Assembly (NCBI GenBank): GCA_001275005.1
Contig: JWZX01001012.1
Coordinates: 1-18,917 of the forward strand
Direction: 5' to 3'
Length of the DNA stretch: 18,917 nucleotides
Source: Chrysochromulina tobinii
Taxonomy: Eukaryota; Haptophyta; Prymnesiales; Chrysochromulinaceae
Shown here in pieces: positions 15,104 to 18,917 of the stretch (position 1 is its first letter; each line of letters begins with the position of its first letter). The translations under genes and the position numbers were made by a program. The notes under the pieces are model-generated. The model was given only the letters and a program-made list of their open reading frames with translations. It made no database searches and was not told the DNA's origin.

Positions 15104-16234
15104 TCACGAGATGCTCACACTCTTGCCATCGCCCTTGTTGCCCATATCGCAAGCGTCCGTCATGGTTTGCGTCACCACCACGGACTTGGTGAGCGTGTCG
15201 AGGCTCTTGCCCTCCTCCTTGGAGTACGCCTCGACCTGCGTCTGAATCCAGTCGTACGTGTACTTGAGGCCCTCCTTGAGCGGCGTCGTCGGCGCCCAGC
15301 CAAGCACCTGCTTGATGAGCGTATTGTCCGAGTTGCGGCCGCGTACGCCCTCTGGCCCGGGGATGTGCTTAATCGGGAGCTGCTTGCCCTTGAACTCGAG
15401 GACCATCTCAGCCATCTGGTTCATGGAGACCATCTCGTCCGAGCCGATGTTGAGCGGCTTCTTGTAGTCGGAGACCATCAGCCGGATGATGCCCTCGACG
15501 CAGTCGTCGATGTAGCAAAAGGAGCGGGTCTGCAGGCCATTTCCCCACATCTCGAACTCAACCGTCGAGGTGATCGCCTTGCGGCTGAAGGCGGCGGGAG
15601 CCTTCTCGCGCCCGCCCTTCCACGTGCCGAGCGGGCCGTAGATATTGTGGAAGCGGCCGATGCGGCACTCCATGCCGAAATCCGCATCGTAATGCATCAG
15701 CAGCTCCTCTGTCATCAGCTTCTCGAGGCCATATGCGTCCTGCGGCTGTGCGGGCCACGCGTCCTCCTCCTTGAGGCCGCTCGCGCCTCCGAGGTTCTCG
15801 TCGAGCTGCTTATACTCGGGGTAGATGCACGCGCTCGACGCGTACCAGAAGCGCTTGACGCCTGCCTTGCGCGCCGCCTCGGCCACATTGAAGGAGATCA
15901 TGGTCGAGTTGTACAGGATGCGGCTGTGGTTGGACTGGATGAAGCCCATGCCACCCATGTCGGCTGCGAGGTTGAAGCACCACTCGCAGCCCGCGACGGC
16001 CTTCTCGCAGGCGTCGGCGTAGCGCAGGTCGAGGTTGACGAACTCGTCGCAAAACTCCTCCGGCTTCATGTACTCGTTCTCCTTCCAGTCCACGGCACGC
16101 ACCCAGTGGCCCTCCGCCTTGAGGCGGCGCGCAAGGTGCGAGGCGATGAAGCCGCCTGCGCCGGTGACACAGATCTTGATGCCGGACGGAAAGTCTTTGG
16201 TGAATTTGCACTCGGACACGGGGGGGAGCACCAT
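15104..16234 (-). CDS. GME: GDP-mannose 3,5-epimerase
   Basis: A complete 376-residue protein, ATG at 16234 (A at -3, G at +4) to TGA at 15104-15106. It is an extended short-chain dehydrogenase/reductase that converts GDP-D-mannose to GDP-L-galactose (and GDP-L-gulose) in the cytosol. This is the entry to L-galactose for ascorbate synthesis in plants and many algae, and for cell-surface glycans. The NAD-binding Rossmann motif GAGGFIA is at residues 25-31. SSACIYPE carries the catalytic Cys136, YGLEK the Tyr168/Lys172 pair, and GREKAPAAF the second Lys (211). FHNIYGPLGTWKGG and TRSFCYIDDCVEGI are typical blocks. Against the plant enzyme the loop after the catalytic Cys is about three residues longer (ENLGGASG), and a hydrophilic tail follows the last helix. 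Neither should affect catalysis. It is convergent with GH27 and downstream of the alpha/beta hydrolase. Confidence 0.97.
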   Translation of the reverse strand: MVLPPVSECKFTKDFPSGIKICVTGAGGFIASHLARRLKAEGHWVRAVDWKENEYMKPEEFCDEFVNLDLRYADACEKAVAGCEWCFNLAADMGGMGFIQSNHSRILYNSTMISFNVAEAARKAGVKRFWYASSACIYPEYKQLDENLGGASGLKEEDAWPAQPQDAYGLEKLMTEELLMHYDADFGMECRIGRFHNIYGPLGTWKGGREKAPAAFSRKAITSTVEFEMWGNGLQTRSFCYIDDCVEGIIRLMVSDYKKPLNIGSDEMVSMNQMAEMVLEFKGKQLPIKHIPGPEGVRGRNSDNTLIKQVLGWAPTTPLKEGLKYTYDWIQTQVEAYSKEEGKSLDTLTKSVVVTQTMTDACDMGNKGDGKSVSIS

Positions 16235-16804
16235 GTTTTGCTACTACGTAGGTCGGAGTTCCGTCTGCGGAGCGTGGTCGGGGGCGCAATGTGAGATATG
16301 TAGGGAGAGTGGATGTGGGCATACACCGCACGTGAGTGAGGTATGCAAAAGCGCTGCTCTTCAGCCTTGCTCGCGCTCAGGCGTATGAGAGTCATCAATT
16401 CCTGGGAGGGCGGGCGTGCGCACTCAGGGTGGAAGCGCCGAGGTGCGTCGCTCCTGCTTCGAGGTCGCTTCACAGTAGTTTCAGTGAATGCACTCTGAGA
16501 GCAAGCAAGCAAAGCAAGCAAGTGAGAGAAGCGATAGTGTGAATAGAACTAAAGTGTGAATTCGGAGAGGGGAAATTCAAATCGATCGTCACCGCGCGCC
16601 AAAATTTGTCGTTCAATGACGTTCCAATCTCATGTGCGGTCACGACTCTCAACGTCCACATTCTACTTGCAAGAAATCAAAATCAAAACAGAAGAAAGAA
16701 TTGAGAAACGAGACCGCGAGGGGCTCGACGGCGTAGCAAACTCGAGGACACACGGTTTTTGTGGCCTCGCCTCGACAGACACGTCGCGGCTCGCGCCCGA
16801 CTTC
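16235..16804. other. 570-bp region: GME promoter/5' UTR and hydrolase 3' end
   Basis: No gene is supported. For GME (minus strand) this is the upstream region. It includes a GCAA-type microsatellite at 16501-16522. An A/G-rich stretch of about 45 nt around 16668-16712 reads as pyrimidine-rich on the minus strand, just after the hydrolase stop codon. No TATA box or AATAAA could be assigned. Confidence 0.45.
16501..16522. repeat. Imperfect (GCAA)n microsatellite
   Basis: GCAAGCAAGC, AAAGCAAGCA and AG follow one another: five GCAA units with one extra A between the third and fourth. The tract lies about 270 bp upstream of the GME start, in its presumed promoter or 5' UTR. No function is inferred. 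Confidence 0.85.
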
Positions 16805-17851
16805 TCATCGGCGCAACTCGTGCTGGGCGCGTAGGCTGCGCCTGGCGCCCTCGACGAGCCCGCCGGCGCCGGCGCCACCCTTCAAGCTGCCATTGAGCGC
16901 AAACTGCAGCATGACGTCGATACCGTCCGAGACAATCTCATGCGCGGCCCACGCCACGTTGAGCGCCTCGGCCACCGCCGACGCGTCTGGCAGCAGCGAG
17001 TCGGCTTTGGCGCCGCCGCCCGGTCCAGGCAGCTTCTCAGCGAGCCCTGGAGCGGCTCGGATCGCGGCACGCCACGGGCTGCCGCGCGGGTCCGTAGCGA
17101 GGTACCCGTCGGCATCCAGCAACTTGTGACGTCGCAAGGCCTCGTGAATCTCCGTGGCTGTGGACAGCGTGAGACCCTCTATGCGTTCGGTGAAGAAGGC
17201 GGCCGTGGGCTTCTGCGCGCGCACCTCCAATTGGTCCGATCCGGCGGCGGCGCCGCTCGAGTTCCGCAGCTTGCGCACGCACTTGTTTACCATGCTCGCC
17301 GTGCGCTGGTCGCGTGGCATGTGCACAAAGAGTGTCGGTGGCATAGGCTCGGGCAGCATCGGCGGTGGAACGGCCATGATCTGGGAGATCACAGCGCGGA
17401 AGCGAACCGTTCCGGCGAGCAGCAGCACGAACGCGCCACCCGAGGACGCGCCCAGGGCCACCAGTGGCAGCGCTGCCAAGTTGTGTCGCTCACGGAAGGC
17501 TGTGAGGGCCTTCTGCACGATGGGACCATCGGTATCGATGTCCCAGCAGCGCGAAATCAACCGATCTTGCGAGGAGATCGCGATGACTGCGAAGCCTGCG
17601 CGAAGGGCTGCCTTTACGATACGCACCTCCTCGGGAAGGCCAAGGCACTGCGGCGCCGCGCTGGTCGGCGCCCAGAAATCAGTGGCACTGTGCTGGCAGC
17701 CGTGCGCTAAAAATAGAACGGCTCTAGGACTCGTGGCCGGAAGCTCGTACATAGCCTCCGCCCCAGCGAGAAGTTCGTATGCGGGTCCGGCGGCCGACGT
17801 CGTCACGGCGACCATGACGAAAGTCATAAACAAAGTTGAGCAGCCTGTCAT
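16805..17851 (-). CDS. Secreted plant-type alpha/beta hydrolase of unknown substrate
   Basis: A 348-residue protein, ATG at 17851 (G at -3) to TGA at 16805-16807. The N-terminus LFMTFVMVAVTTSAAG is a signal peptide or anchor. AVLFLAHGCQHSATDFW (residues 44-60) is strand beta-3 with the HG oxyanion motif. LPLVALGASSGGAF gives the nucleophile elbow G-A-S-S-G with Ser136. PPTLFVHMPRD places a likely acid at Asp181, and AAHEIV a candidate His304. The order of conserved blocks (HGCxxxAxxFW, CxGLPEE, ISSxxRCW, LVALGASSGG, PTLFVHMPxD) matches an uncharacterised alpha/beta hydrolase family shared by land plants and algae. The reaction is probably ester or related hydrolysis; the substrate is unknown. 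It is divergent from the IP3R-like gene (259 bp between starts). The Gly/Ala/Arg-rich C-terminus from about residue 323 is probably disordered. Confidence 0.85.
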   Translation of the reverse strand: MTGCSTLFMTFVMVAVTTSAAGPAYELLAGAEAMYELPATSPRAVLFLAHGCQHSATDFWAPTSAAPQCLGLPEEVRIVKAALRAGFAVIAISSQDRLISRCWDIDTDGPIVQKALTAFRERHNLAALPLVALGASSGGAFVLLLAGTVRFRAVISQIMAVPPPMLPEPMPPTLFVHMPRDQRTASMVNKCVRKLRNSSGAAAGSDQLEVRAQKPTAAFFTERIEGLTLSTATEIHEALRRHKLLDADGYLATDPRGSPWRAAIRAAPGLAEKLPGPGGGAKADSLLPDASAVAEALNVAWAAHEIVSDGIDVMLQFALNGSLKGGAGAGGLVEGARRSLRAQHELRR

Positions 17852-18110
17852 CGCGACCCTTCACCTCCGTGGGAGTCCGTGGGTGCGCACCAAGGTGCGT
17901 GAAAACTTTGGACTCGAGAGCCGTGTTGAGCGCCGCGTCATTAAACCGACGCCCCCCAAATAGAGTTTATGGACACGTGGTGTCGCGCCCCTCGAGTGCC
18001 GCGCATGGACGCCCACGGCGGCCGCTTCGGGGGTTCGATCTCACGCGCGATCCTTCACGCAAGGTCGCATTTTCTCGCCGCTTTGTTCTATCGCGCGATC
18101 GATTTCCTCC
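17852..18110. promoter_or_regulatory. Divergent promoter region between hydrolase and IP3R-like genes
   Basis: These 259 bp lie between two start codons pointing apart and should contain both promoters. The 10-bp palindrome ATCGCGCGAT at 18090-18099 lies 11 bp before the IP3R-like start codon, probably in its 5' UTR. AAATAGAG near 17959 is a weak AT-rich element. No standard core promoter motif can be assigned. Confidence 0.4.
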
Positions 18111-18873
18111 ATGAGCGACGACTTCCTGCACATCGGCGACTTCATCACCGTCTACGATGACGTTTCCGACGGCTATGTAGGCGCGCACGGCATATCGAGT
18201 AACCAGGTTGCAATGCGCGAGGTCAGCGACCCTTTACACCCTAAGCTCGTCGCCAAGGAGGCCGTGTTCGTGCTGCTCCAGCAGCACAACTACGCAAGCT
18301 ACCGGCAGATGCGCTCTTTCCTCGAGCGTGAGGGGTTGAGTGCGCACGCTGCCCTGTCTGATCCGCGCTACCGGCAGCTGTGCGACGCGGTTGACAGCGA
18401 GCGGGCCCACAATCGCCAAGAGTTCAACCAAACGTGTGGGCGCGAGGTGCGCTATGGCATGATCGTACAGCTGCAACAGGAGAGCTCGCACAAGTACCTG
18501 TCCGTCTCGCGCCAGCCGGCCGAACTGAACGCCGATGGCCGGCGCGTCGTCCTCGACGCGGAGGCGGCCGAGTCGGCGTGGGTGCGCATCATGCCAAGGC
18601 TGCGCGTGCATTCGGAGGGAGAGAAGGTGCATGTGGGCGATCCGGTGACGCTCGAGCACGTACAGACTGGCTTGCGATTGATGGTGGATCAGCGGCTGCC
18701 GGATGGGCGCTGTGAGGTGATTGCCACGCAGCAGGCGCTCACTGGCTTCAAGCTCAACCTGTTCCGCCTCCACGACGACGACGCGTCGGCGCACGACACG
18801 CTGCTCGGCTCGCAGCCTGTGCGTCCCGTCCCAAAAAGGAAACCTCTTCGGCTCGGCATGCAAGTGCTCACCA

Positions 18874-18917
<44 letters not shown>
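18111..18917 (+). CDS. IP3-receptor-like Ca2+ channel, N-terminal fragment
   Basis: From the ATG at 18111 the frame is open to the window end (269 codons; the last 13 or so are the poly-C tract and doubtful). MSDDFLHIGDFITVYDD matches the start of the inositol 1,4,5-trisphosphate/ryanodine receptor N-terminal domain (opening of the SFLHIGDxxSLY kind). VRYGMIVQLQQESSHKYLSV, then RVVLDAEAAESAWVRIMP, VHVGDPVTLEHVQTGLRL and LTGFKLNLFR follow the order of the beta-trefoil suppressor domain (YGxVIQLLHxxSxKYLTV, RVxLDxxGxxxSWFxI, VxxGDKVxLxxV). The fragment covers that domain and little more. The IP3-binding core, coupling region and pore would lie beyond the window. The family releases Ca2+ from ER-type stores. 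A loop around residues 68-105 (REGLSAHAALSDPRY region) is longer and charged. Fungi and land plants generally lack this family, while many protists and algae keep it. Confidence 0.88.
18879..18917. repeat. Terminal poly-C tract (39 C), probable assembly artefact
   Basis: The window ends in 39 uninterrupted C residues that cut the IP3R-like gene. Read in frame they would give poly-Pro. A mononucleotide run of this length ending exactly at the sequence end, directly after ordinary coding sequence, looks like a sequencing/assembly artefact (poly-G reads on the other strand) or an unresolved tract rather than biology. Confidence 0.85.

Noticed and set aside
15035-16294. 419-codon plus-strand frame opposite GME
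   Set aside because: GME is unmistakable on the minus strand; the opposite frame (Leu/Ala/Arg/Val/Asp-rich) is a mirror of GC-rich codon usage.
16501-16522. GCAA tandem units considered as a CRISPR-like or regulatory array
   Set aside because: Simple tetranucleotide microsatellite without spacers, in a eukaryotic window.

Overview
This 18.9 kb window looks like nuclear DNA of a GC-rich, gene-dense unicellular alga. A haptophyte is my first guess and a stramenopile alga such as a pelagophyte my second; this lineage call is inference. The eukaryotic evidence is direct: a PRCC-type nuclear protein, an IP3-receptor-type N-terminus, a multi-EF-hand protein and a demonstrable GT-AG intron. The algal evidence is a plant-type GDP-mannose 3,5-epimerase and a plant-type secreted alpha/beta hydrolase. 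No bacterial operon, phage, transposon, rRNA, tRNA or CRISPR array was recognised. Both window ends are low-complexity, (TCC)12 on the left and 39 C on the right, and both end genes are cut, so these are probably assembly ends.

Layout, left to right: a partial coiled-coil/acidic protein (minus, below 1-860); a two-part SGNH-hydrolase-like protein (plus, 1134-3122); a protein of five tandem double-EF-hand modules with one in-frame intron (plus, 3795-6962); a tight minus-strand trio made of PRCC-like protein (7920-8993), a predicted secreted 2-oxoglutarate/Fe(II)-oxygenase-like protein (9125-10084) and a large membrane protein with an Ala/Lys/Glu coiled-coil tail (10221-12911); head-to-head with that, a secreted GH27 alpha-galactosidase (plus, 13085-14377); convergent to it, GDP-mannose 3,5-epimerase (minus, 15104-16234); a secreted alpha/beta hydrolase (minus, 16805-17851); and, divergent from that, the N-terminus of an IP3-receptor-like Ca2+ channel (plus, from 18111, running off the right end). 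Ten genes lie on both strands, with gaps of about 130 to 960 bp and three head-to-head pairs that probably share promoter regions.

The genes do not form one obvious pathway. Two themes recur: calcium (the EF-hand repeat protein and the IP3R-like channel) and carbohydrate or cell-surface chemistry (GH27, GME for L-galactose/ascorbate and surface glycans, SGNH and alpha/beta hydrolases). No new multi-gene system is evident. The least explained items are the five-module EF-hand protein with a coding-compatible 111-nt intron inside a Ca2+ loop, the 896-residue multi-pass membrane protein with a roughly 380-residue alanine-rich coiled coil, the predicted secreted oxygenase, and the left-edge coiled-coil protein.
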